From contig CAJFHC010000006.1 in assembly GCA_904378045.1 (NCBI GenBank), positions 1 to 50,479 of the forward strand: 50,479 nt of DNA, given 5' to 3'. The notes below the pieces were generated by a model. That model was not told the origin of the DNA. It saw only the letters and a program-made list of their open reading frames with translations, and did not search any database. Made by a program: the position numbers and the translations under genes. This stretch comes from Candidatus Metalachnospira gallinarum (GTDB lineage: Bacteria > Bacillota > Clostridia > Lachnospirales > Anaerotignaceae). Shown here piece by piece: positions 24,099 to 32,893 of this stretch; position 1 is the stretch's first letter; each line of letters starts with the position of its first letter.

Positions 24099-24944
24099 AT
24101 GAGCAATGAAAAAAACGGCGGCGCGAATCCGCTGCGTTTTGCGTTCCGTATCGTGCAGGGCGCTTTAATCGGATTGGGCGCTGTGCTACCGGGAATCTCC
24201 GGCGGAGTTCTCAGCGTAATCTTTGGTATTTACAAGCCGATCATGGAGCTTCTGTCGAATCCTATCAAGAATTTTAGAACCCATGTTCCCAGACTGATCC
24301 CCGTGGCGATCGGAGGAGTCATTGGTTTTCTCGGCGTTGCAAACATCCTCTCCTTTTTTCTGGAAAAATATCCGGATCCGTCTGTGTGTTTGTTCATTGG
24401 CCTGATTGTAGGAATGCTCCCGTCTCTGTTCCGGGAAGCCGGCGAGCAGGGCAGGAGTATTGGTTCATATATTTCTCTGATAATCTGCATGTGCGTGGTT
24501 TTTGCACTGCTGATCGGACTGAAAATGTTTTCCGTGGAAGTGACGCCAAACTTTTTCTGGTATCTGTTCTGCGGGTTCTGCCTGGCGCTGAGCGTGATCG
24601 CTCCGGGTATGAGTTTTTCCACTCTGCTGATGCCGCTGGGACTTTATACGCCGTTTATCGACGGAATAGGACATTTTGATCTTGGAATACTGATACCGGG
24701 CGGAATCGGAGCTTTGGTCACGGTGATCTGTCTTGCTAAGGCGATCAACGCTTTATTCGACAACTATTATTCTATCGCGTTTCATGGAATCATCGGTATT
24801 GTAATCGCCGCGACAGTTATGATCATTCCATTTGAGGGATTTACGGTTCCGGGCCAGCGCGCTGTCAATGTTATCTGTCTTGTTGTCGGGGTCATAGCGG
24901 CGCTGATACTGGATAAATTCAACAGCAGCGTGAAGGTCGAGTAA
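24099..24944 (+). CDS. DUF368 membrane protein, PopT-like polyprenyl-phosphate transporter
   Basis: 281 residues from ATG 24099 with AAAGGA eight bases upstream. About eight hydrophobic segments. The two family signatures are GLGAVLPGISGGVLSVIFG near the N terminus and SVIAPGMSFSTLLMPLGLY in the second half, an inverted-repeat re-entrant layout. DUF368 proteins have been shown to recycle undecaprenyl phosphate across the membrane, feeding peptidoglycan and wall polymer synthesis. Codon use differs from neighbours: I count 6 ATA, 22 ATC and 8 ATT for isoleucine and several CGT/CGC arginines, whereas flanking genes prefer ATA and AGA/AGG. That suggests acquisition from another lineage. Confidence 0.88.
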   Translation: MSNEKNGGANPLRFAFRIVQGALIGLGAVLPGISGGVLSVIFGIYKPIMELLSNPIKNFRTHVPRLIPVAIGGVIGFLGVANILSFFLEKYPDPSVCLFIGLIVGMLPSLFREAGEQGRSIGSYISLIICMCVVFALLIGLKMFSVEVTPNFFWYLFCGFCLALSVIAPGMSFSTLLMPLGLYTPFIDGIGHFDLGILIPGGIGALVTVICLAKAINALFDNYYSIAFHGIIGIVIAATVMIIPFEGFTVPGQRAVNVICLVVGVIAALILDKFNSSVKVE

Positions 24945-24950
24945 TCATAT

Positions 24951-24991
24951 AACAGTCCAGCCGGATGAACCGCTGCCGGACTGTCTATTTT
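24951..24991 (+). terminator. Terminator of the DUF368 gene
   Basis: ACAGTCC ... GGACTGT arms with an imperfect inner stem (AGC/GCT), followed by CTATTTTT. Confidence 0.65.
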
Positions 24992-25153
24992 TGCGGGTAT
25001 ATCGCTTTCCGAAAACCGGAACGCGGACAGGCACGATTATTGTGCCTATGGCTTAATTGGATAAAAATTATGTGTTGTAATCTGTTTTGGCGTTGTTATG
25101 GCGGGAACAATAATGTCCATATTCAGCTACGGACTATTTAAGGAGAAGAAACT

Positions 25154-26026
25154 ATGACAGAACGTATTGCTACGCCCTTAAGAACAAGGGCAATAATGGA
25201 GCGCTACGGATTTAATTTTAAAAAGGGATTCGGGCAGAATTTTCTTATCGATTCCAACATACTGGAGAACATCGCCGACGCGGCCGGCATAACCGATGAG
25301 GACACGGTGCTGGAGATAGGGCCGGGATTCGGGGCGCTGACCCAGGTGGCCGCCGAGAGGGCAAAAAAGGTCATTACCCTTGAGATAGACCAGAAACTAA
25401 TACCTATATTGTCGGAGACCCTTGACGGATATGACAATATAGAAATAATAAATACGGACGCGCTCAAATGTGATATATGCCGGCTGTCGATTGAAAAAAA
25501 TGATGGCAGGCCGTTCAAAATTGTCGCCAATCTTCCGTATTATATAACTACGCCGATCATAATGGGACTTATCGACAAAAAGGACGCTGTTGAGTCCATG
25601 ACGGTAATGGTGCAGAAGGAAGTGGCGGAAAGGATGCAGGCAGGCCCCGGAAGCGGCGATTATGGAGCCTTGTCCATAGCCGTGCAGTTCTATTCCGAAG
25701 CAAATATTGATATGATCGTTCAGCCGTCATGCTTTATGCCGCGGCCAAAAGTGGCTTCCGCCGTTATAACATTAAAACTCAGGGACAAGCCCCCGGTGGA
25801 CGTATGCGATACACGGCTATTTTTCAGAATTGTCAAATGCGCCTTCGGACAGAGAAGAAAGACTCTCTTGAACACACTATGCAACCAGGGAGGATTTGAC
25901 ATATCAAAGGAGGAAATGACCGATATAATACGGTCGGCCGGACTTGACGAAAAAATAAGGGGCGAGGCGATGAGCATTGAGCAGTTCGCCGCTCTTACGG
26001 AAAAAATATACGAAAAAATAAAATAA
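25154..26026 (+). CDS. rsmA: 16S rRNA dimethyladenosine transferase
   Basis: 290 residues, AAGGAGAAG before ATG 25154. Motif I GQNFLIDSNILENIADAA ... VLEIGPGFGALT, motif IV NLPYYITTPI, and C-terminal CFMPRPKVASAVI and AFGQRRKTLLNTL, all diagnostic for KsgA/RsmA. It dimethylates two adjacent adenines in the 3' helix of 16S rRNA late in 30S assembly. Loss gives kasugamycin resistance. Convergent with spoVT. Confidence 0.96.
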   Translation: MTERIATPLRTRAIMERYGFNFKKGFGQNFLIDSNILENIADAAGITDEDTVLEIGPGFGALTQVAAERAKKVITLEIDQKLIPILSETLDGYDNIEIINTDALKCDICRLSIEKNDGRPFKIVANLPYYITTPIIMGLIDKKDAVESMTVMVQKEVAERMQAGPGSGDYGALSIAVQFYSEANIDMIVQPSCFMPRPKVASAVITLKLRDKPPVDVCDTRLFFRIVKCAFGQRRKTLLNTLCNQGGFDISKEEMTDIIRSAGLDEKIRGEAMSIEQFAALTEKIYEKIK

Positions 26027-26040
26027 AGTATAGCAAAACA

Positions 26041-26090
26041 AAAAGGCGGTATATTATTGTTGGTTAAACAACTGTTGTATACCGTCTTTT
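26041..26090. terminator. Bidirectional terminator between rsmA and spoVT
   Basis: GGCGGTATA (26045-26053) pairs with TATACCGTC (26078-26086) with inner GTTG/CAAC; A-run to the left and TTTT to the right serve both convergent genes. Confidence 0.75.
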
Positions 26091-26108
26091 GCTTTTACTG
26101 CTCCATGT

Positions 26109-26660
26109 TTACTGTTCCATCTGTTTTCCTAAAAAGCCAGCGGCTGTCTGGGCGAGCTTTCCTTCAACCTCTCCCATTTTTTTGTCCGGAGAGAGGAAAA
26201 CGATAGCTCCGAGGGCGTCTCCCTCACATATAATGGGGGCTATAAGCTGATAGTTATATTTTCCGTCGGTCATCGAGTCATCATCAAGCAGGGGTACGAA
26301 ATCGCTGTCGTTTCTGTTGGCGATATGGGTGCTTCTGGCGTTGATGCACTTTTCCATCGCGGGGCTGATATGCTTTTCGTAAAAATCCTTTTTTGGTCCT
26401 CCGGATACGGCTATGATCTGATCCTTGTCAATTATACAGGTGACGTGGCCTATGGTCTGGGCAAGGGATTCGGCGTATTCCTTAGCGAAGGCGCCAAGTT
26501 CTCCGATGGGAGAATATTTCTTGAGTATAATTCCTCCGTCGGAGTCGGTGAATATCTCAAGCGGGTCTCCTTCCCTTATTCTCAATGTCCTTCTTATTTC
26601 TTTTGGTATTACTACTCTTCCGAGATCATCTATTCTTCTTACAATGCCTGTAGCTTTCAT
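26109..26660 (-). CDS. spoVT: Stage V sporulation protein T (AbrB-type regulator)
   Basis: 183-184 residues from ATG 26660 with AAAGGA upstream; the 32 codons before it are out of family. N-terminal swapped-hairpin AbrB domain (KATGIVRRIDDLGRVVIPKE, RIREGDPLEIF), C-terminal GAF-like domain (IDKDQIIAVSGG ... CEGDALGAIVFLSPDK). SpoVT is a forespore regulator that tunes sigma-G-dependent genes, and clostridial orthologues are needed for spore maturation. Together with spoIVA and the yunB-like gene it supports sporulation in this organism. Confidence 0.95.
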   Translation of the reverse strand: MKATGIVRRIDDLGRVVIPKEIRRTLRIREGDPLEIFTDSDGGIILKKYSPIGELGAFAKEYAESLAQTIGHVTCIIDKDQIIAVSGGPKKDFYEKHISPAMEKCINARSTHIANRNDSDFVPLLDDDSMTDGKYNYQLIAPIICEGDALGAIVFLSPDKKMGEVEGKLAQTAAGFLGKQMEQ

Positions 26661-26880
26661 ATTATCATTGTCCTTTCCAAAACTGCATTTTTTATGTGTT
26701 GTTATTATTTGCGGTGAAAGAAATATAATACAGGAAAAAACAAGCAATTTTTTCAAAATGATGATGAAATAGATATAACCGGCTTATAAAAAACATTATG
26801 AGCGCAATACATAATTTTATATTTGTTAAAGAATTAAAATTATGAAAAATATACAATAATTTTTAACTAAAAGACTAAAA

Positions 26881-27025
26881 ATATGACTTGTAGTATGTCA
26901 TATTACACATAATACAAGGTAAAAATCGCATAAAAATTGAACATATTTATTGACACCGCTCCGCCGGAGGTTTATAATTTTAAATGGGTAATAGTGTACG
27001 CCGTTTTAATGGGGATTAAACGGCG
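26881..27025 (+). promoter_or_regulatory. Consensus promoter, upstream palindrome and leader hairpin of the LarA-like gene
   Basis: TTGACA (26950-26955), 17-bp spacer, TATAAT (26973-26978) is a perfect consensus. ATATGAC (26881-26887) / GTCATAT (26897-26903) lies 47 bases upstream as a possible activator or repressor site. In the leader, CGCCGTTTTAAT (26999-27010) / ATTAAACGGCG (27015-27025) forms an 11-bp hairpin with a GGGG loop, about 30 bases before the ribosome binding site. The rest of 26661-26949 is A/T-rich and shows nothing I can name. Confidence 0.7.
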
Positions 27026-27064
27026 AGCACGCTTTAGGGTTATACATCACAAGGAGGTTATGTT

Positions 27065-28366
27065 ATGAGATTTATTGACTTTCCAGAAATGGACTTTGTC
27101 ATCCAGGGAATGGATATGGTAGAGATACCGCCCATGTATAAGATGACGCAGATTTATGACTCAAATAAGATCGACGATCCCGCCGGATACATCAAAAAAA
27201 TGATGGCCGATTACAAGGGTATCGACAAGGAAGCTCTGAAAGGCAAAAGCATCGCCGTTACAGTGGGAAGCCGCGGCATACCGTTCCTTCCCGAAATGGT
27301 AAGGGCGATACTTGACACGTTGAAGGAATGGGGAGCCGAGCCGTTCATCGTTCCCGCCATGGGAAGCCACGGCGGCGCTACGGCGGAAGGACAGCTTGAG
27401 GTTCTTGAAAGCCTCGGAATCACAGAGGAAAGCATGGGAGTAAAGATCCCCTCATCCATGGAGGTTGTCGAAGTCGGAAAACTTTCAAACGGCGCGCCCG
27501 TATATATCGACAAGATAGCGAATGAGGCCGACGGAATAGTGCTTTTCAATAAAGTAAAGCCTCATACGGAGTTCAGGGGCAAGCATGAGAGCGGACTTTT
27601 CAAAATGGTGGCCATCGGACTTGGAAACCATAAAGGCGCGTCCATGTTCCATGCCCAGGGATACAAGTATATACCGGATCTCCTTCCCGAGCTTGGCCAG
27701 GTGTTCCTCGACAACTGCAAGTTCGCGTTTGGAATAGGAGTTCTTCAGAACGCTTATGACGACATCTGCACAATAAAAATGTGCGACAGAAGCAATATAT
27801 TCCAGACCGACGCGGAAATGCTCGTGGAGGCTAAACAGAAGGTCGCTAATTTTAAATTTAAAAACATAGACCTTCTTATCATCGACGAAATAGGAAAAAA
27901 TATTTCCGGTTCCGGAATGGATCCAAATGTTGTCGGCCGAAATATGGCGCAGACATTTGTGGATGACAGCGGAATCAGATACATAATGGTAAGAGGAATT
28001 ACTGAGGAATCCCACCATTCGGGAGTAGGTATAGGACTTGCGGATATGTCAACCAGAAGATGCCTTAACAGTATCGACTGGGACGCTACATGGACCAATG
28101 TAGTTACGGCTACGGTGCTTGGCGGAGGCGGAGGCCTTCCCACATACAGGAACAACGATAAGGACGCCATCTATACGGCGATCAAATGCTGCTCAGGCAT
28201 AGATATGAAAAGACCCCGTATCGTAAGGATCAAAAATACACTTGAGACCGCTCATATCGAGGTTTCGGAACCTCTGTACGAGGAGCTTAAGAACCATCCC
28301 GAAATAGAATATGTAGAGGGACCTTACGAGCTTAAATTTGACGACGAAGGATTTATAGCGGACTAA
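27065..28366 (+). CDS. LarA-like (DUF2088) protein, possible nickel-pincer racemase/epimerase
   Basis: 433 residues, CAAGGAGGTTATGTT before ATG 27065. Resembles the LarA N-terminal domain: GSHGGATAEGQ (His102), NKVKPHTEFRG (His167), SGLFKM (Lys180), and GNHKGASMFHAQ (His189, His196). The spacing of His102, His167, Lys180 and His196 is close to the catalytic and nickel-pincer residues of lactate racemase (His108, His174, Lys184, His200), but the surrounding motifs differ. So it may epimerise another 2-hydroxy acid. No larB, larC or larE lies in the window, so the cofactor genes would have to be elsewhere. Single-gene unit with its own strong promoter and terminator. Confidence 0.75.
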   Translation: MRFIDFPEMDFVIQGMDMVEIPPMYKMTQIYDSNKIDDPAGYIKKMMADYKGIDKEALKGKSIAVTVGSRGIPFLPEMVRAILDTLKEWGAEPFIVPAMGSHGGATAEGQLEVLESLGITEESMGVKIPSSMEVVEVGKLSNGAPVYIDKIANEADGIVLFNKVKPHTEFRGKHESGLFKMVAIGLGNHKGASMFHAQGYKYIPDLLPELGQVFLDNCKFAFGIGVLQNAYDDICTIKMCDRSNIFQTDAEMLVEAKQKVANFKFKNIDLLIIDEIGKNISGSGMDPNVVGRNMAQTFVDDSGIRYIMVRGITEESHHSGVGIGLADMSTRRCLNSIDWDATWTNVVTATVLGGGGGLPTYRNNDKDAIYTAIKCCSGIDMKRPRIVRIKNTLETAHIEVSEPLYEELKNHPEIEYVEGPYELKFDDEGFIAD

Positions 28367-28381
28367 GCATTATAAAATATC

Positions 28382-28431
28382 GGAGGACGTTTCGGAACTG
28401 TCTTATGGCAGAAGGAGCGTCCTCCTTCTTT
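28382..28431 (+). terminator. Terminator of the LarA-like gene
   Basis: GGAGGACG (28382-28389) / CGTCCTCC (28418-28425), a long partly paired loop, then TTCTTTATTT. Confidence 0.7.
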
Positions 28432-28515
28432 ATTTCCTCCTGAATTCATAAATTCTTAATATAATCAAATGCAAAATGAAAGAAATTTTATGGTATAATA
28501 AAACAGGTGATGGAT

Positions 28516-29430
28516 ATGCGCTTTCAAATCAGGGAGGTTGAGTGCGTTTCGGCCTGCAACAGGGTAAAGGGAGGTTTTCCGTATCTATGGGATCTTAACG
28601 CTTACCGCGGATGCGGGCACAGGTGCAGATACTGTTTCGCTCTGTATACGCACAAATATATAAAGGCAGGAGACTTTTTTAACGAAATATATGTAAAGGT
28701 AAATATAGCCGAAAGCCTTGAGAGACTTTTGCGCTCAAAAAGCTGGAATGGCGAGCCGATAAACCTTGGCGGAGTGACGGACAGCTATCAGCCGTTGGAA
28801 AAAGACTATGAATTGATGCCCGATATATGGAAGCTGCTTATCAAGTATAAAAATCCCTGTACCATATCTACAAAGTCCGATCTTATACTAAGAGACTACG
28901 ACCTGATTATGGAGCTTTCGGAAAAAACCTATGTAAACGTGGCCTCGACCATAACCGGCGTTGACGAAAAAATCAGGGAAAGAATAGAGCCCGGAGCCGT
29001 ATCATACGAAAGACGGTTCAATATGCTCAAAGCGTTTAAGGGCACAAATGTCAGGACGGGGTTGCACATAATGCCGGTAATACCATATCTGACGGATTCG
29101 GATGAAAACCTTGACGCCCTGTTTGAAAAAGGGTCGGACGCCGGCGTTGATTATGCCATAGTGCAGGCGCTTAATCTGAGGGGCGAAACAAAGGTTACGT
29201 TTATGACGTTCATTAAGGAGCTGTATCCGGAGATTTTTGATGAACTTCTGGACATGTATAAAACCGGATACGCGTCGACCGACTACAGGAGCGACTTGGC
29301 GAAAAGAGCTGCGGCTCTGATGAAAAAACACGGGATAACCGGAGAATATGCCGCGCGCAGAGCAGGGGAAGAAAAGGCAGGCGAAAAGAAGGAATATGAA
29401 CAAATTTCTCTTTTCGACAAAAATATATAA
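28516..29430 (+). CDS. Radical SAM protein, SplB-related (COG1533-like)
   Basis: 304 residues from ATG 28516; AGGTGA immediately upstream favours it over GTG 28507 and ATG 28510. The cluster motif RGCGHRCRYCF supplies Cys33, Cys37 and Cys40 (CX3CX2C). Typical family segments follow: NLGGVTDSYQPLEK, STKSDLILRD, ERIEPGAVSYERR, GLHIMPVIPYLTD. The family is related to spore photoproduct lyase, but most members, including this length class, have no assigned reaction. The C-terminal tail is charged and ends EQISLFDKNI. Stands alone between the LarA-like gene and folC. Confidence 0.88.
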   Translation: MRFQIREVECVSACNRVKGGFPYLWDLNAYRGCGHRCRYCFALYTHKYIKAGDFFNEIYVKVNIAESLERLLRSKSWNGEPINLGGVTDSYQPLEKDYELMPDIWKLLIKYKNPCTISTKSDLILRDYDLIMELSEKTYVNVASTITGVDEKIRERIEPGAVSYERRFNMLKAFKGTNVRTGLHIMPVIPYLTDSDENLDALFEKGSDAGVDYAIVQALNLRGETKVTFMTFIKELYPEIFDELLDMYKTGYASTDYRSDLAKRAAALMKKHGITGEYAARRAGEEKAGEKKEYEQISLFDKNI

Positions 29431-29435
29431 AAATA

Positions 29436-29464
29436 TTGATAAAAAAAGGTAAAGCTGTTACTAT
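29436..29464 (+). promoter_or_regulatory. Promoter of the folC cluster
   Basis: TTGATA (29436-29441), 17-bp spacer, TACTAT (29459-29464); about 50 bases before the folC start. Confidence 0.55.
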
Positions 29465-29514
29465 ATATTAGAATTATTTAAAATCAAAGAGAAATCACCT
29501 TGGAGGGACATAAA

Positions 29515-30807
29515 TTGAACTATTCCGCAGCCTTGGATTATATTGAAAATTTAAACTATCTTGGATCAAAGCTGGACTTAAGCAGAATTACGGAAATGCT
29601 TGAAAGGCTTGGAAACCCTCAGGATGAGATAAAAGCCATACATGTGGCCGGAACAAACGGAAAAGGCTCCGTAAGCTCCATGATAAGCCGGATACTGATA
29701 GAAGCCGGTTATAAAACCGGATTGTATACATCTCCGCATCTTGAAAGATACAACGAAAGGTATAAAATAAATAATGAGGAGATAAGCGACGACGCATTTG
29801 GCGAATATATAGAAAGAGTCAAACTCTGCGCCGACGATATGGACGGCGGCGCAGGCAGGCCGACTGTTTTTGAGCAGCTTACGGCAGCCGCGTTTTTGTA
29901 TTTTGCCGACCAAAAGGTTGACTACGCGGTCATAGAGGTTGGCCTTGGAGGGAGATTCGACGCCACAAATGTTATAAAAAAACCCGTTCTGAGCGTAATA
30001 ACGTCAATAAGTCTTGACCATACGGAATTTTTGGGCAATACTATAGAAAGCATCGCCTTTGAAAAGGGCGGTATAATCAAGGAAGGATGCCCGACTGTTC
30101 TTTACAGACAGGACAGGCGGGTATATGATGTAATAAAAAAAATATGCGGGGAAAGAAACTCTGAGCTTTATTACGACGAAAACACATCTGTGCGGGTCAT
30201 AAGCCAGGATATAACAGGCTCTGTGATCTCCATAAAAAACGATCTGTGCGATATAAAGGAGATATTCCTTCCGCTTATCGGCGAGTATCAGATAAAGAAC
30301 TGCGAGACGGCCATAAACGCCGTATGCGTGCTGAGAGAGCGCGGAGCTGAGATAAGCGACGAAAATATAGTAAAGGGCATAGCCGCGTCAAGATGGAACG
30401 GCAGAATGGAAATATGCTCAAGATCGCCGCTGACGGTTATAGACGGGGCGCATAACGCCGACGGCGTGAAAATGCTTGCCGAATCCGTAAAGAAATATTT
30501 TGCGGGGAAAAGGATCGTATTGCTTATGGGAGTCCTTGGTGACAAGGAGTATGAAAAAATGGCCGCCGAGATAGTCCCCCTTGCCGATGCCGTCGTTATA
30601 ACCGAGCCGGACAGCGACAGAGCCATGCCGGCGGAAAAATTTAAAGAAGTAGTGGAAAAATATTGCTATAATGTTAACTGTATAGATGGTATTAAAGAGG
30701 CATATGATTTCGCGCTTGGCATTACCGGCGCGGACGACGTGCTTTTATGCGCGGGCTCCCTTTATCTGATAGGAAGACTGCGTTCCATAATTACGGGAGG
30801 AATTTAA
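29515..30807 (+). CDS. folC: Folylpolyglutamate/dihydrofolate synthase
   Basis: 430 residues from TTG 29515, seven bases after GGAGGG; the upstream TTG 29500 overlaps that site. P-loop HVAGTNGKGSVSSMI, then YTSPHLERYNERYKI, VEVGLGGRFDATNV-type segment (VIEVGLGGRFDATN) and SLDHTEFLG, all Mur-ligase-like FolC motifs; C-terminal IDGAHNADGVKML. It adds glutamate to folates (and perhaps makes dihydrofolate), retaining the cofactor in the cell. First gene of a run to pspC. Confidence 0.95.
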   Translation: MNYSAALDYIENLNYLGSKLDLSRITEMLERLGNPQDEIKAIHVAGTNGKGSVSSMISRILIEAGYKTGLYTSPHLERYNERYKINNEEISDDAFGEYIERVKLCADDMDGGAGRPTVFEQLTAAAFLYFADQKVDYAVIEVGLGGRFDATNVIKKPVLSVITSISLDHTEFLGNTIESIAFEKGGIIKEGCPTVLYRQDRRVYDVIKKICGERNSELYYDENTSVRVISQDITGSVISIKNDLCDIKEIFLPLIGEYQIKNCETAINAVCVLRERGAEISDENIVKGIAASRWNGRMEICSRSPLTVIDGAHNADGVKMLAESVKKYFAGKRIVLLMGVLGDKEYEKMAAEIVPLADAVVITEPDSDRAMPAEKFKEVVEKYCYNVNCIDGIKEAYDFALGITGADDVLLCAGSLYLIGRLRSIITGGI

Positions 30808-30808
30808 C

Positions 30809-30961
30809 TTGTTCAGTTATAAAGATGAATTGAAAAAATATGAACCGGCAATGCTCATAGAAGATATGGAGGATTCCATATATTCATCTGATTTCAGGGA
30901 TATATTTGAATTATTACAGTATTTGTCAGACAGTGCAAAAAATAAGCGTGAAAAGGAGTAG
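30809..30961 (+). CDS. Small acidic protein of unknown function
   Basis: A 50-codon ORF, TTG 30809 with GGGAGG eight bases upstream, beginning one base after the folC stop codon. The product FSYKDELKKYEPAMLIEDME ... FRDIFELLQYLSDSAKNKRE is helical and acidic, with no family I recognise. It ends 6 bases before the next gene, and that gene's AAGGAG site lies in its last codons. The packing and good ribosome binding site argue that it is real. Confidence 0.6.
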   Translation: MFSYKDELKKYEPAMLIEDMEDSIYSSDFRDIFELLQYLSDSAKNKREKE

Positions 30962-30967
30962 ATTGCC

Positions 30968-32389
30968 GTGAAATGTCCAGTTTGCGGATACATATTCAAA
31001 AGCGGCAATATTTGTCCGGACTGCGGTACGGATATTATATTATACAACAAGACGAGAACCATTTCGGACAGGCTCTATAACGAAGGTCTCCGCTGCGCGA
31101 ATGAGAGGGATCTTACGGGAGCCATTGATAATCTGAAAAAAAGCGTTATGGTAAACAAGTTCAACACCAAAGCGAGAAATCTTTTGGGTCTTGTTTATTA
31201 TGAAAAAGGTCTTGTCGCTGACGCCCTCAGAGAATGGGTAATGAGCTCAAACCTCAATAAAAATGACAAAACCGCCGCTGAATATATGGAAAAAATACAG
31301 AAAAACGCCAGAGAGCTCGAAAAAATGAACGACGCTTTAAGGCTTTATAATCTTGCGATACAGTATATGGGTCAGCATAGCGAGGATCTGGCGCTGATAC
31401 AGCTTAAAAAAGCCATATCATATAACTCAAAGTTTGTCGACGCATACAATCTTGCCGCGCTATGCAATATGGCAAGCGGAAACAATACAGCCGCGGAGCC
31501 TTTTATAAAAAGGGTGCTTTATTTGGATAAAAAGAACCCAACGGCTCTTAGATACTTACAGGAGATAACCCCTGTCAGCAAAGTGGCCTCAAGCGGAGCC
31601 GCTGAGATAAAAACGGCTGACGACGATGCGAGGGCGGGAAGAAAAAGAAGGCTTGCCTACAGCGAAAAAAATAAAAGTATCATAGGAAAAAATGAGGTCA
31701 TAACATTTGCGGGAGGACTTATCTGCGCCGCCGCCGTGCTTTTTGCGCTCGTTTTCCCTACGATGCTTGAGAATAAAAATAAGACGATAAACGATCTGAC
31801 GACCTCGCTTGAAAATTATGAATCGTATAACGGCGCGGACGGAAGCGCGAGCTACGACGATATTGTAAGCGAGAACGCTCAGCTTAAGGAAGAAATCGAA
31901 AAATACAAAAATTCCGTCGAGTTACAGACGAAAATCGGAAATGTAAGCAAGGCTTACGCTCTGCTTGCCAACGGAGAATATAAAGAGGCCGCACTTCTTA
32001 TAAAGGACATAGACATAAGCGATATGTCGGACGAGGATATAGAAATGTACGATCAGGTCCGTGAGCAGACGTTTGCCACGGCGGCCAGCGATCTGTTCAG
32101 CGAGGGCAAGATGTACTATCTTTCCGGAAATTATGACGACGCCGAGCAATCGCTCAATGACTGTCTTGATCTGATAACCGACGAGGACTACACCGGAGAG
32201 GTGATTTACTATCTCGGAAAGATAGCCGAAGGCAGAGGAGAAACGGCGACGGCCATCTCATATTATCAGAGAGTGATAGACGAATATCCGGAATCCTCTC
32301 AGGCGGCCAACGCTAAAAACAGTATCGATACGCTTAACGCATCGGTGGCGTCGGCTCAGGAGCAGACGCAGGCTCAGACAAACGAATAA
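30968..32389 (+). CDS. Membrane protein with zinc ribbon, TPR repeats and coiled coil
   Basis: 473 residues from GTG 30968 behind AAAAGGAG. N-terminal zinc ribbon (CPVCGYIFKSGNICPDCG), several TPR units (about 35-205), a basic stretch, a TM helix (VITFAGGLICAAAVLFALVFPT, about 243-264), a coiled coil (NKTINDLTTSLENY ... NAQLKEEIEKYKNS), then more TPR units outside the membrane (NYDDAEQSLNDCLDL, ATAISYYQRVIDEYPES) and a Gln/Ala-rich tail. Looks like a scaffold with TPRs on both sides of the membrane. No enzymatic motif; function unknown. Confidence 0.85.
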   Translation: MKCPVCGYIFKSGNICPDCGTDIILYNKTRTISDRLYNEGLRCANERDLTGAIDNLKKSVMVNKFNTKARNLLGLVYYEKGLVADALREWVMSSNLNKNDKTAAEYMEKIQKNARELEKMNDALRLYNLAIQYMGQHSEDLALIQLKKAISYNSKFVDAYNLAALCNMASGNNTAAEPFIKRVLYLDKKNPTALRYLQEITPVSKVASSGAAEIKTADDDARAGRKRRLAYSEKNKSIIGKNEVITFAGGLICAAAVLFALVFPTMLENKNKTINDLTTSLENYESYNGADGSASYDDIVSENAQLKEEIEKYKNSVELQTKIGNVSKAYALLANGEYKEAALLIKDIDISDMSDEDIEMYDQVREQTFATAASDLFSEGKMYYLSGNYDDAEQSLNDCLDLITDEDYTGEVIYYLGKIAEGRGETATAISYYQRVIDEYPESSQAANAKNSIDTLNASVASAQEQTQAQTNE

Positions 32390-32410
32390 GAGGCCGGGGA
32401 GGGAAAAATT

Positions 32411-32890
32411 ATGGAGAAACCTTTGATGTACAGGAAAAGGTATATACCGGATGAAATCAAGTCCCTTAACGATGACGAGATACTTTTTATCAATGATGAA
32501 GTAATAGTTACAAGATGGAAAACATTTAAGCCTAAAAAGGAATTTTCCAACGGCATATCGTATACTTTTTTAAACAGAGGATACAAAATCAGCAAGTTTA
32601 TGAACGACAGCGGAGAAACGGTATACTATTACTGCGATATTATTAACAGCGAATTTCAGAAAGAAAAAAACACTTGGATATTTACGGATCTGCTTGTGGA
32701 CGTAAAAATATATCCCGGCGGATTTGTGGAGGTCGTTGACGTCGGCGAGGTAGCCGAGGCCATTGACAGGGGTCTTATTGGAGAAAAGACAGTAAAGGAA
32801 CTGCTTACTAAACTTGACAGTCTGCTTGAGATAGTATACAGCGGAGAATGGAAAAGCATTACAAAAGATTATTTTAATGCTGCGAGGTAA
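32411..32890 (+). CDS. DUF402 domain protein
   Basis: 159 residues, GGGGAGGGAAAAATT before ATG 32411. Core motif YYYCDIINSEFQKEKNTWIF and TDLLVDVKIYPGG places it in the DUF402/FAU-1-like family; some Gram-positive members are nucleoside tri- and diphosphatases (Ntdp), others bind RNA. Which applies is not clear: the conserved acidic residues (CDI, DLLVDV) are present. Second-last gene before radC, 3-base gap. Confidence 0.85.
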   Translation: MEKPLMYRKRYIPDEIKSLNDDEILFINDEVIVTRWKTFKPKKEFSNGISYTFLNRGYKISKFMNDSGETVYYYCDIINSEFQKEKNTWIFTDLLVDVKIYPGGFVEVVDVGEVAEAIDRGLIGEKTVKELLTKLDSLLEIVYSGEWKSITKDYFNAAR

Positions 32891-32893
32891 CAT

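Noticed and set aside
26979..27060. Nickel/cobalt riboswitch in the LarA-like leader
   Set aside because: The leader is only about 80 bases with one simple hairpin; it lacks the repeated GGGACAG-like elements of that class.
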